DNA from: Streptomyces sclerotialus | Lineage (GTDB): Bacteria; Actinomycetota; Actinomycetes; Streptomycetales; Streptomycetaceae | Direction of reading: 5' to 3' | Length of the DNA stretch: 64,000 bases | Assembly (NCBI RefSeq): GCF_040907265.1 | Contig: NZ_JBFOHP010000002.1 | Location: 1,674,001 to 1,738,000, forward strand | Shown: positions 9,327-17,436 of the stretch, in pieces | How the letters are laid out: each line of letters opens with the position of its first letter | Position numbering within the stretch: the stretch's first letter is position 1 | Program-made: the position numbers and the translations under genes | Notes under the pieces: model-generated | What the model saw: the letters and a program-made list of their open reading frames with translations, nothing else | Told to the model about the DNA's origin: nothing | Databases searched by the model: none

Positions 9327-9453
9327 GCGCACTGCCTCCCATCCGGACTTTAACCGTCGGTGCAGGAATTTCACCTGCTCAACCGGCCGCTGGCTGCGGA
9401 CGGGTCGCGGACTGTAACCGCCGGTTCGGACTTTCACCGACCCCGGAGTGCGC
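9327..9453 (-). promoter_or_regulatory. FMN riboswitch (RFN element) controlling the rib operon
   Basis: On the minus strand the full RFN aptamer is readable. The P1 arms GCGCAC and GTGCGC lie at 9448-9453 and 9327-9332. Between them are the conserved GGTCGGTGAAAGTCCG block, GGCGGTTACAGTCCGCGACC, GCAGGTGAAATTCCTGCACC, the CGACGGTTAAAGTCCGGATG block and GGGAGGCAGTG. FMN binding in this family reduces expression. About 150 nt (9177-9326) separate the aptamer from the ribD start and would hold the expression platform. I see no U-tract terminator there, so translational control of ribD is possible. Confidence 0.95.
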
Positions 9454-9655
9454 TGCGTATGTCAGTACCCCTCCAGTCTGCCACGTCTGATCGTCGGCCA
9501 TGCGGGCGCGTCCCTGTGGGCTGACTCACATCGGGTGGCGGGGCGTGTACGCACCGGCCCCGGGAGTTCTCCGCGCGTTCCCGGGGAGTTCTTACGGTGA
9601 CGGACCGCGCCCCGGCGCGGTCGAATGACAGGACAGTCTCCGGGAGGAGCGGGCG

Positions 9656-10468
9656 ATGACGACGTTTCTGGTGACCGGCGGCACGGGCACCCTGGGGCGG
9701 GTCGTGGTGGACCGGCTGCTGGCCGACGGGCACACCGTGCGGGTGCTCAGCCGCCGGCCGCACACCCGCACGGAACATCCCAGGCTGCGCTCGTACGCCG
9801 TGGACCTGCGCAACGGTGTCGGGCTCGCCGACGCGACGGCCGGCACCGACGTGATCGTGCACTGCGCGTCGACGCCGTCCGGGGGTGACCTGGATTCGGC
9901 CGGACAATTGGTGGACGCGGCGCGGACGGCAGGCGTACGGCATCTGGTGTACATCTCCATCGTCGGCGTGGACCGTGTGCCGTTGCGCTACTACCGCACC
10001 AAGCGCGAGGTCGAGCGGCTGCTGGCGGAGTCGGACGTGCCGTGGACGGTGCTGCGCACGACGCAGTTCCACGATCTGGTGCTGCGGCTGGTGAAGGCCG
10101 GCGCGCGGTCGCCGGTGCTGCCGGCCCCGGCGGGCGTACGGGTCCAGCCCGTCGACGTCCGCGAGGTGGGCGCGCGGCTGGTGGAGCTGGCGTACGGGGA
10201 GCCGGCCGGGCACGTCCCGGAGATGGGCGGCCCCGAGGTGTTCACCGCCCGCGAGCTGATCGGCCTCACCCTGCGCGCGGGTGACCGCCGCCGCCTCGCG
10301 CTGCCGCTGCGGCTCCCCGGCGCCACGTACCGGGCGCTGCGGGCGGGCGGGAACCTCGCACCGGAGCACGCGGTGGGCAAGATCCGCTATGCGGACTTCC
10401 TGGCCGAGCGCGGCGGGCGCGTACCGGGGCTGCGGGCGGTGGACAGCGGCGGGGCCACGGACGGCTGA
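9656..10468 (+). CDS. NmrA/atypical SDR-type NAD(P)-binding protein
   Basis: A 270-aa Rossmann-fold protein. The N-terminal dinucleotide motif is FLVTGGTGTLGRVVVDRL (GxxGxxG), followed by VRVLSRRP, which suggests NADP preference. HLVYISIVGVDRVPLRYYRTKREVERLL contains the YxxxK pair of extended SDRs. The C-terminal half resembles NmrA-like complex-I-assembly relatives (VDVREVGARLVELA). GGGAGGAG precedes the ATG. It stands alone between two minus-strand genes; its substrate, or a sensory role, is unknown. Confidence 0.85.
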   Translation: MTTFLVTGGTGTLGRVVVDRLLADGHTVRVLSRRPHTRTEHPRLRSYAVDLRNGVGLADATAGTDVIVHCASTPSGGDLDSAGQLVDAARTAGVRHLVYISIVGVDRVPLRYYRTKREVERLLAESDVPWTVLRTTQFHDLVLRLVKAGARSPVLPAPAGVRVQPVDVREVGARLVELAYGEPAGHVPEMGGPEVFTARELIGLTLRAGDRRRLALPLRLPGATYRALRAGGNLAPEHAVGKIRYADFLAERGGRVPGLRAVDSGGATDG

Positions 10469-10496
10469 GGAGCGGGCCGCCGCCGGGGCACGGCCG

Positions 10497-11279
10497 TCAC
10501 CGGCCCGGAGGCGGCCAGGTACCGGCGGGGTCGTCGACGACGGCGCGGGCGAGGTCGTGCAGGCTCATCCCGTTCGCGTGCGCATGGGTGCGCAGCACTT
10601 CGAAGGCGGCGTCCGGGGAGAGCATGAGGCGCCGGGCGAGGATGCCCTTGGCCTGTTCGATCAGGACGCGGGCGGCGAGGGCCTGCCGGGGCAGATCGGT
10701 CCGCGGCGGGTAGTGGCTGAGGGCCCGTTGCAGCAGCAGGCCGGTGGCGGCTGCCCTGGCCAGGGACCGGGAGTACGCCCGGTGGCGCGGGCGCGGCGTT
10801 CCGGGGGTGCGGCGGTAGAGGTTGATGACACCGACGACGTGCTTCTGCTGGGACAGCGGCTCGGCCCACATGGCCCGGTAACCGACCGCCGTGGCCCGCA
10901 GGGCGAGTCCGGGCCAGGGGACGCGGCTGTCGGTGAAGTCCGCGACGTGGCGCGGGCGGACGGAGCGCAGCGCCTCGATGCACGGTCCCCGCGCGGTGTG
11001 GATCTCGTACGCTTCCAGCCGGCGGAGCTCTTCGTGGGAGCTGGCGGCCACGTGCACGGCGGTACCATCGGGCACGCGGGACGCCTCGTCCGTCATCACC
11101 TGCGGGTCGGTGAGCATGACACCCACGGCATCGGCGGGCAGCAGATCGAGACAGTGCGCGATCAGGCGCTGGACGAGTGTGTCGGGCGTGGTGCCGGGGC
11201 GCACCTGGATCAGGTTCAGCAGCGCCCATGCGAGGGCGCGTTCCCGCCCTCCCGGTGCGTCGCCGATGGGTTCGGGCAT
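10497..11279 (-). CDS. GAF and ANTAR domain protein
   Basis: A 260-aa regulator. A GAF domain occupies about residues 30-165 (VGVMLTDPQVMTDEASR, CIEALRSVRPRHVADF, YRAMWAEPL). An ANTAR RNA-binding domain follows at about 180-240, with the signature LIEQAKGILARRLMLSPDAA and the helix LRTHAHANGMSLHDLARAVV. ANTAR proteins bind paired hexaloop hairpins in RNA and act as antiterminators; GAF-ANTAR forms are common in Streptomyces and respond to unknown ligands. AGGAG precedes the ATG. It is divergent from the response regulator gene. Confidence 0.9.
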   Translation of the reverse strand: MPEPIGDAPGGRERALAWALLNLIQVRPGTTPDTLVQRLIAHCLDLLPADAVGVMLTDPQVMTDEASRVPDGTAVHVAASSHEELRRLEAYEIHTARGPCIEALRSVRPRHVADFTDSRVPWPGLALRATAVGYRAMWAEPLSQQKHVVGVINLYRRTPGTPRPRHRAYSRSLARAAATGLLLQRALSHYPPRTDLPRQALAARVLIEQAKGILARRLMLSPDAAFEVLRTHAHANGMSLHDLARAVVDDPAGTWPPPGR

Positions 11280-11586
11280 CGGAGGCTCCTGCGGATGAGC
11301 TGTGAGCGGGCGTGGGCTTTGGCGACGGCTGTGTGCTCAACCGGAGTCGGCGGGCGCCGGGCCCGCCCTGTTCGATGCGATTCATGGTGCCCCCCCTGGT
11401 CCCCGCGTGAGATGCTGCGGAAGACAGCACTTCGAGGTCCGGTGTTCCAGTGATAGCGCGGCGGACTGGCCGTCTCCTGCACGCCGGATCAACGCCGGAT
11501 CAACTCTGCCGAGCCGCACGGGGCCACCGTTGTCGTCACCTTCCGCACCGTCCCGGGACAGCGCCGCAAGCGGCGCCACGGGCCGT
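11280..11586. other. Divergent intergenic region upstream of the two-component genes
   Basis: About 300 bp without a convincing gene. An ATG at 11302 opens a longer frame of the response regulator, but the 95 extra residues look random, so I treat this stretch as noncoding. It must hold promoters for the ANTAR gene and the two-component pair. The only clear structure is the tandem repeat at 11481-11502. Confidence 0.5.
11481..11502. repeat. Tandem 11-bp repeat, possible response-regulator site
   Basis: The 11-mer ACGCCGGATCA occurs twice back to back, about 85 bp upstream of the response-regulator start. OmpR-type regulators usually bind direct repeats with 10-11 bp periodicity, so this is a candidate autoregulatory site. 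That is inference from position and spacing. Confidence 0.45.
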
Positions 11587-12384
11587 GTGCCGCCCGCACA
11601 CCGACCGGTGGTCGCGCTGATCGAGGACGAGTCCGACCTCCTCACGTTGTCCCGGGCGTACCTGGAGCGCGAGGGGTTCGCCGTGCTGACCGCGCTCGAC
11701 GCGCGGTCGGGACGTGCGGTGCTGCACGGCGCAGCGGTCGATCTGGTGGTGCTGGACCTGGGGCTGCCGGACGGCAACGGCCTGGACCTGCTGCGCGGGG
11801 TACGCGCCGCCGACGGCCCACCGGTGATCATCGTGACCGGGCGCGGCGAGGAGACCGACCGGGTGCTCGGTCTGGAGCTGGGCGCCGACGACTACGTGGT
11901 CAAACCGTTCTCCCAACGGGAACTGGCCGCCCGGATACGGGCGGTGCTGCGCCGGGCGGCGCCGCGGCAGGACCGGCCGAGCGCGGAGAGACCGCCGGTC
12001 CTCACCCTGGGCGATCTCGTCGTCGACACCGGCGCCCGGCAGGTGCGCAGCGTGGGCGGCCCGATCGCCTTCACGCCGCGCGAGTACGCGCTGCTGGAGT
12101 TCCTCGCGGCCTCCCCGGGCCAGACCTTCTCCCCCGGGCAGCTGCTGGACCACCTGTGGCAGGGCGCCGACTGGCAGGACCCGGCCACCGTCACCGAACA
12201 CATCTACCGCGTACGGCGCAAGCTCCTCGCCGCCGGTGTCGGGGCGCCGCACATCACGACCGTGCGCGGGTTCGGCTACCGGCTGGACGTGGCGTCCGAA
12301 CCGTATCCCCGGCACCCCCGCACCGAGCACGAGGTGAACCGCCATGACCCCAGGGGCGGGCCAGGACGGCAACGGCAGCCGTAG
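11587..12384 (+). CDS. OmpR/PhoB-type response regulator
   Basis: About 265 aa. The receiver domain (about 8-120) starts VVALIEDESDLL, has the phosphoacceptor Asp57 in VVLDLGLPDG, and ends with the conserved Lys in DDYVVKPFSQREL. A winged-helix DNA-binding domain follows (about 140-235: FTPREYALLEFLAASPGQTFS, VTEHIYRVRRKL, TVRGFGYRL). The start is uncertain: GTG at 11587 or 11608, neither with a strong ribosome-binding site. Its last 41 bp overlap the start of the sensor kinase gene, so the pair is translationally coupled. Confidence 0.88.
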   Translation: MPPAHRPVVALIEDESDLLTLSRAYLEREGFAVLTALDARSGRAVLHGAAVDLVVLDLGLPDGNGLDLLRGVRAADGPPVIIVTGRGEETDRVLGLELGADDYVVKPFSQRELAARIRAVLRRAAPRQDRPSAERPPVLTLGDLVVDTGARQVRSVGGPIAFTPREYALLEFLAASPGQTFSPGQLLDHLWQGADWQDPATVTEHIYRVRRKLLAAGVGAPHITTVRGFGYRLDVASEPYPRHPRTEHEVNRHDPRGGPGRQRQP

Positions 12385-14116
12385 CACGTCCGGGCCGGAC
12401 TTCCGCGCACTGTTCGACGCGACGCCGTCGGCCTGCCTGGTTCTGGACGTCGATCTGCGCATCGTCGAGGTCAACCGGGCGTACCTGACGGCCACGGTCA
12501 CCCGGCGGCAGGCCCTCCTCGGCCGCCCGCTGTTCGAGGTCTTCCCCGACAACCCGGCGTTCCCGGCCGCGGACGGCGTACGGAACCTGGCCCGGTCCCT
12601 GCACACCGTGCTCGCCACCGGCCGGCCCGACACCATGGCGCTGCAGCGCTACGACATCCCGGCCGGCCCGGACGGCGCCTTCGAGGAGCGGTACTGGAGT
12701 CCGGTGAACGCCCCGGTGCACGACGGCACCGGCACCCTCACCCACATCATCCACCGGGTCGAGGACGTCACCGAGTTCGTACGGCTGCGCCGCACCGCGA
12801 GCCGACGGCAGCGGACCGCCGCCGAGCAGCACGAGCGCGTGGAACGGATGGAGGGCGAACTGCTCGCCCGCAGCATCGAGGTGCAGGAGGCCAACCAGGG
12901 GCTGCGGCAGGCCAACGAGGCGCTGACCACCGCCGGGGCCGCGCTGCGTGAGCAGCAGGAGGCCAAGGACCTCTTCATCGCCACCCTGTCGCACGAACTG
13001 CGCAATCCGCTGGCCGCGCTCCAGGCGGCCGGCGAGCTGCTCGCCCTGGACATCCCCGACAGCCACCCGGCGCTGACCGTCCTGCAACGGCAGATCACAC
13101 ACATGACGCGGATGACCGACGACCTGCTGGACGCGACCAGGGCGCTGACCGGCCGGCTGCAACTGGCCCGCGAACGGCTCGACCTGCGCTCCGTGGTCAC
13201 CACCGCAGCCGAGGACATGCTGCCCGAATACACCCGGACGCGGCGCAGGCTGCTGGTCGTCGTACCGTCCGGGCCGGTGCCCGTCGAGGGGGACCGCGTC
13301 CGGCTGACGCAGATGACCGCCAATCTGCTCAGCAACGGCCGCAAGTACACCCGGCCGAACGGAACGGTCGAACTCGAACTGGAGACGGCGGCCGGCTCCG
13401 GCGGCACGGACGCCGGACACGCCCTGCTGACCGTGCGCGACGACGGCATCGGTTTCGCTCCGGCCACCGCCGGCACCCTCTTCGAGGCCTTCGTCCGGGC
13501 CGCCCCGGCCGCCGACACCACGACCGGCGGGCTCGGACTGGGCCTGCCGATCGTCCGCGGCATCGCCGAACTGCACGGCGGCACCGTGGAGGCGCACAGC
13601 GACGGCCCGGACAGCGGCGCGCACTTCCGCGTCCGCCTTCCGCTGGCCTCCCCCGCGCCGCCGCCCGCCCGCCGGTCCGGAGAGCCGGCGGCGGCCGGAC
13701 GCCGCCCGCCGCTGCGCGTCCTGGTGATCGAGGACAACGCCGATCTGGCCGCCACCTACCGCACCCTGCTGGAACGCAACGGCGACCACGTGACGGTGTG
13801 CCATACCGGCCGTGCGGGGCTCGCCGCCGCCGACGCCGCCCCCTTCGACCTGGTCCTGAGCGATCTGGCACTGCCCGACGTGCACGGCCACGACGTCGCC
13901 CGCCGGCTGCGCGAGACGCTGCCGGCCGACCGCACCCGGCTGGTCGCCGTGTCCGGCTTCAGCCGGCGGGCCGACCGGGAAGGGTCGGCCCGGGCCGGAT
14001 TCGACGCCCACCTGGCCAAGCCGCTGACCCTCACGGCCCTGGAGCGCCTCCTGGCCCGCTGGGCCGGCGATCCGTCCCCGTGGCCGCGGGGCGCGGCCGG
14101 TACCGACCCGTCGTGA
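12344..14116 (+). CDS. Soluble PAS hybrid histidine kinase with C-terminal receiver domain
   Basis: A 590-aa protein without a membrane segment. In order: a PAS domain (about 18-130: FRALFDATPSACLVLDVDLRI), a predicted coiled coil (about 145-205), HisKA with phospho-acceptor His217 in LSHELRNPLAAL, HATPase (N box NLLSNGRKY, G boxes VRDDGIGF and GGLGLGLPIVRGIAELHGG), and a receiver domain (about 460-580) with Asp507 in LVLSDLALPD. It probably phosphorylates the response regulator encoded just upstream. The signal is cytoplasmic and unknown. Confidence 0.92.
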   Translation: MTPGAGQDGNGSRSTSGPDFRALFDATPSACLVLDVDLRIVEVNRAYLTATVTRRQALLGRPLFEVFPDNPAFPAADGVRNLARSLHTVLATGRPDTMALQRYDIPAGPDGAFEERYWSPVNAPVHDGTGTLTHIIHRVEDVTEFVRLRRTASRRQRTAAEQHERVERMEGELLARSIEVQEANQGLRQANEALTTAGAALREQQEAKDLFIATLSHELRNPLAALQAAGELLALDIPDSHPALTVLQRQITHMTRMTDDLLDATRALTGRLQLARERLDLRSVVTTAAEDMLPEYTRTRRRLLVVVPSGPVPVEGDRVRLTQMTANLLSNGRKYTRPNGTVELELETAAGSGGTDAGHALLTVRDDGIGFAPATAGTLFEAFVRAAPAADTTTGGLGLGLPIVRGIAELHGGTVEAHSDGPDSGAHFRVRLPLASPAPPPARRSGEPAAAGRRPPLRVLVIEDNADLAATYRTLLERNGDHVTVCHTGRAGLAAADAAPFDLVLSDLALPDVHGHDVARRLRETLPADRTRLVAVSGFSRRADREGSARAGFDAHLAKPLTLTALERLLARWAGDPSPWPRGAAGTDPS

Positions 14117-14135
14117 GCAGCACGACCGGGGTGGT

Positions 14136-15407
14136 TCAGTGTGCTGCGGCGTCCGGGGTGAAGAGGTCGTCCTGAGCCGCGTCCTTGGCGGCGAGCACGG
14201 CACCGCGGAGTACGGCGCCACCGCCGACCGTGCCCGCCCGTACCTCGGTGTGCAGCGGTGACATCCCGGCCGCCCGGGCGGCCACCCTCGTGGCGAGCGC
14301 GGCGCCGCCGGCCTGGCCGATCTCGCCGCCGAGCACGACGCAGCCGGGGTCGAGCACGGCGGACACCGCGGTCACCCCCACGGCTATCCGCCGCGCGAGC
14401 GCGTCGAGGAAGTCCGCTCCGGCGGGCCCGGCGGCCACCGCGGCGCGGACGACGCGCTCGGCGGCCGGCGCGTCGGCTCCCGTGCCCTGCTCGGCGCCGT
14501 CCGGCGCGGCGGCGAACCCGTACTCCCCCGCCAGTCGCACGATCGCGCCGGAGGCGGCCAGCGAGTGGAAGCCGCCGTCGCAGCCCGCGGCACCGGGCAG
14601 GGCCGGCGTGCCGGGCACGGGCAGGAAGCCGATCTCGCCGGTGCCCCCGGAGGCGCCGCGGCGCAGCCGGTCGTCCAGTACCACCGCGGCGCCCACCCCG
14701 TGGCCGAGCCACAGCAGGACGAAGGTGTCGCGGTCCCGGGCCGCGCCGTCCCGCCGTTCGGCGATGGCGGCGAGGTTGACCTCGTTCTCCAGGAGCAGCG
14801 GCGCTTCGAGCCGGTCGCGCAGTCCGGCGACCAGCGCGCCGTGCCAGGAGGGCAGCGTTCCGGTGCCGGTCAGCCGTCCGGTGGCGGGGTCGATGAGACC
14901 GGGTGCGCCGACCGCGACGGTGTGCGCCCGTACCCCGCCCGCGCGGGCCAGCGCCCGGTCCAGCGCGCCGTACGCGGCGGTCACCGCGGCCTCGGGTGCC
15001 GCGTCCTCGGGGACCGGGACGGATTCCTGTGCGCGGACGGCGCCGAGCAGGTCGGCGACGGCGACGGTGACGCCGTGCGTGCGGACGTCGATCCCGGCGA
15101 GGTGGGCGCGGTCGGCGACGATGCCGTAGAGCCGGGCGTTGGGGCCGCGGCGGTCGGCGCCCGCCTCGCCGACGACCGCGATCAGCCCGGCGGCGCGCAG
15201 CCGGTCGACGAGGTCGGACACCGTCGGCCGGGACAGTCCGGTCCGTTCCTTGAGCTGATGTGCCGTCAAGGGGCCCGCGGATTCGAGGTGCTGGAGCGCG
15301 AGGCGGTCGTTGATGGCCCGCGCGGTGCGCGGTGACGCCGTACGGGACCGGACCCGGGGCGCGGTACGCGATGCCGTACGGCCCGGGCGCGCGGTGGTGT
15401 CTGGCAT
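14136..15407 (-). CDS. ROK-family transcriptional regulator
   Basis: A 423-aa protein. A MarR-like winged helix-turn-helix lies at about residues 35-95 (HQLKERTGLSRPTVSDLVDRLRAAGLI), followed by a ROK sugar-kinase-like domain with LLENEVNLAAIAE and VGAAVVLDDRLRRGASGGTGEIG. The zinc site of typical ROK proteins is degenerate: the CxCGxxGC motif is reduced to a single Cys (AAGCDGGF), and the GEIGH His is Phe. The start at 15407 has GGAAGGA 8 nt upstream. It is divergent from an MFS gene, 76 bp apart, and may control it in response to a sugar. Confidence 0.88.
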   Translation of the reverse strand: MPDTTARPGRTASRTAPRVRSRTASPRTARAINDRLALQHLESAGPLTAHQLKERTGLSRPTVSDLVDRLRAAGLIAVVGEAGADRRGPNARLYGIVADRAHLAGIDVRTHGVTVAVADLLGAVRAQESVPVPEDAAPEAAVTAAYGALDRALARAGGVRAHTVAVGAPGLIDPATGRLTGTGTLPSWHGALVAGLRDRLEAPLLLENEVNLAAIAERRDGAARDRDTFVLLWLGHGVGAAVVLDDRLRRGASGGTGEIGFLPVPGTPALPGAAGCDGGFHSLAASGAIVRLAGEYGFAAAPDGAEQGTGADAPAAERVVRAAVAAGPAGADFLDALARRIAVGVTAVSAVLDPGCVVLGGEIGQAGGAALATRVAARAAGMSPLHTEVRAGTVGGGAVLRGAVLAAKDAAQDDLFTPDAAAH

Positions 15408-15483
15408 GGCCGAATCCTTCCAGACCGAACAGCCCGCGGATAATCGGAGGTTAATAGGCAGGGTCCCTGATAGTTTCATCGTC

Positions 15484-16701
15484 ATGCCCGCCAACGGTGG
15501 TTCCGACCCGGCAGTCCCGCCCCGTCAACTGCGCCGCGCACGCTGGGCGGTGGCACTGGTCTTCCTCGTGCACGGCTCGGTGACGGGCAACTTCGCGACC
15601 CGCGTCCCCTGGATCCAGGAGCACACCGGGGTCAGCGCCGGGCAGCTCGGCCTCGCGCTCGCGTTCCCGGCGATCGGCGCGTCCCTGGCGATGCCGCTGG
15701 CCGGCCGGATCAGCCACCGCTTCGGCACCCGCACGGCGCTGCGCGGCCTTCTGGCCCTGTGGACGCTCTCCCTGATACTGCCCGCGCTCGCCCCGGACCT
15801 CTACACGCTCTGCGGCGCCCTGCTGGTCTACGGCGCCACCGCCGGGATGTCGGACGTGGCCATGAACGCCCTGGGCGTCGAGGTCGAGCAGCGCCTCGAC
15901 AAGCCGATCATGTCGGGGCTGCACGGCATGTGGAGCGTGGGCGCGCTGCTGGGCTCGGCGGCGGGCACGGTCGCGGCGCACGCCGGGACCGACGCCCGGC
16001 TGCACCTCGGGCTCGCGGCGGGCGTGCTGACCGTCCTGGGCGCGGTCTGCTGCCAGGGCGTACCGGACCTGCGCAGCGCCGCGGACGAGCATCCGCCGCC
16101 GCGGTTCGCGCTGCCGCCGAAGTCCGCGCTGGTCATCGGTGCCGTCGGGTTCTGCGCGGTGTTCGCCGAGGGGGCCAGCCTGGACTGGTCGGCGGTGTAC
16201 CTGCGGGACGTGCTGGGCACGTCGGCGGGGCTCGCGGCGGGCTCGACGACCGCGTTCGCCTGCACGATGGCGGTGGCCCGGCTGGCGGGCGACCACGTGG
16301 TGGCCCGCTTCGGTGCGGTACGTACGGTACGGGCGGGCGGCGTGCTGGCCACGGCGGGCGGACTGCTGATCGTGGTGGCGCGGCATCCGGCCATGGCGGT
16401 GGCGGGCTTCGCGCTGATCGGGCTGGGCATCGCGGTGGTGGTGCCGCTGGCGTTCGCCGCGGCGGGGCGCAGCGGCCCGGCGCCGAGCCAGGCCATCGCC
16501 GGCGTCGCGACGATCACGTACACCTCGGGCCTGATCGCGCCCTCCGCGATCGGCTCGATCGCCCAGGCCACCTCGCTGACCGGCTCCTTCGTCCTGGTCA
16601 CGGCGCTGGCGCTGGGCCTGGTGCTGGGCGCGGGCGTCCTCCGCGTACCGGAGCGCCGGGCCTCGGTCAGCTCGGCGACGTTCGACCTGAAGGGCTCGTG
16701 A
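15484..16701 (+). CDS. MFS transporter
   Basis: A 405-aa membrane protein with about 12 hydrophobic segments, resembling the fucose-permease/YbjJ branch of the major facilitator superfamily. The N-terminal half has GNFATRVPWIQEHTGVSAGQLG and AGRISHRFGTR (the loop 2-3 motif). I chose the ATG at 15484 (MPANGGSDP). The 76-bp divergent promoter region shared with the ROK regulator contains an AT-rich patch (GGTTAATAGG...CCTGATAG) that could be promoter or operator. The substrate is unknown; a carbohydrate is suggested by the ROK partner. Confidence 0.87.
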   Translation: MPANGGSDPAVPPRQLRRARWAVALVFLVHGSVTGNFATRVPWIQEHTGVSAGQLGLALAFPAIGASLAMPLAGRISHRFGTRTALRGLLALWTLSLILPALAPDLYTLCGALLVYGATAGMSDVAMNALGVEVEQRLDKPIMSGLHGMWSVGALLGSAAGTVAAHAGTDARLHLGLAAGVLTVLGAVCCQGVPDLRSAADEHPPPRFALPPKSALVIGAVGFCAVFAEGASLDWSAVYLRDVLGTSAGLAAGSTTAFACTMAVARLAGDHVVARFGAVRTVRAGGVLATAGGLLIVVARHPAMAVAGFALIGLGIAVVVPLAFAAAGRSGPAPSQAIAGVATITYTSGLIAPSAIGSIAQATSLTGSFVLVTALALGLVLGAGVLRVPERRASVSSATFDLKGS

Positions 16702-16714
16702 CCCCGTACGGTCG

Positions 16715-17191
16715 TCAGCTCGCGTCGGGCAGCGCCTCCGGGCGGGCCAGCTTGCGGGCGATGGCGCGGGCCTCGTCGGTCCAGGGCGTGGGGCGCAGGG
16801 TCTGCGCGTCGACGCGGACCAGGATGCGGTGCCCCTGCGCATACGTGGTCGCGCCGTCCTGCGAGCAGACCCGGAAGCCGTAGGTGAGGCTGCTCCGGCC
16901 CAGGCGCTCGACCCAGAGGTGAACGGCGAAGGTCCCGGGGCGGGTGATCGGCGCCTCGTAGGAGACGCGCATCTCCTTGATGACGTTGGCCATGTCGCCC
17001 GCGGTCGCCCAGTCGCCCGTGAAGCCGAAGCCGTGGCCGTGCCAGTACTCGCCCCAGGCACGCTCGACGAGCAGCGGGAAGCGCGAGTTGTGGAGCATGC
17101 CGAGCGCGTCGAGGTCGTCGAAGTGGACCGTCACGGGGACCAGCTCGCCGTACGGGAGGGTCTCGGCGGTGGACGGGGCGGCGTCGCTCAC
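16715..17191 (-). CDS. Acyl-CoA thioesterase, 4-hydroxybenzoyl-CoA thioesterase-like hot-dog fold
   Basis: 158 aa. The N-terminal catalytic signature VHFDDLDALGMLHNSRFPLLVERAW matches the 4HBT/YbgC hot-dog class, where the Asp in the D-x-L/M-G-x-x-x-N motif is catalytic. The start is the GTG at 17191 with AGGAG upstream; an in-frame ATG 26 codons earlier would run through the operator-like inverted repeat at 17252. The gene is convergent with the MFS gene (13 bp between stops). The acyl substrate is unknown. Confidence 0.85.
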   Translation of the reverse strand: MSDAAPSTAETLPYGELVPVTVHFDDLDALGMLHNSRFPLLVERAWGEYWHGHGFGFTGDWATAGDMANVIKEMRVSYEAPITRPGTFAVHLWVERLGRSSLTYGFRVCSQDGATTYAQGHRILVRVDAQTLRPTPWTDEARAIARKLARPEALPDAS

Positions 17192-17251
17192 GGTCGTACT
17201 CCTGGTGCTGCGGTGCGGCCGGACGCGACCGCACATACTCGGAACAGATGC

Positions 17252-17266
17252 GTTCAAAAGTTGAAC
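17252..17266. promoter_or_regulatory. GTTCAA-AAG-TTGAAC inverted repeat
   Basis: A perfect 6-bp inverted repeat with a 3-nt spacer, AT-rich against its background. It lies 60 bp upstream of the thioesterase start and about 170 bp upstream of the divergent nucleobase permease. The form resembles MarR- or TetR-family operators. No regulator gene is adjacent. Confidence 0.45.
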
Positions 17267-17436
17267 CATCTCATCGTAAGCGTGCGCTCAGCCTGCTACG
17301 GCGTCGGGCCGAGTGACCGAGACCATGCGCGTCCGAACCGCCCGTAGCCGGAGGAAGCGGACGCGGCCCGCACTAACATTGGCCGGTCACCGCCGGTCGG
17401 TGGCCTCACGACGACTTGACGAGAACAGGAGCATCC

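Noticed and set aside
11302..11586. N-terminal extension of the response regulator from an ATG with GGAGG upstream
   Set aside because: The 95 added residues look random and the GGAGG is part of the mirrored ribosome-binding site of the divergent ANTAR gene. Response regulators start directly at the receiver domain.
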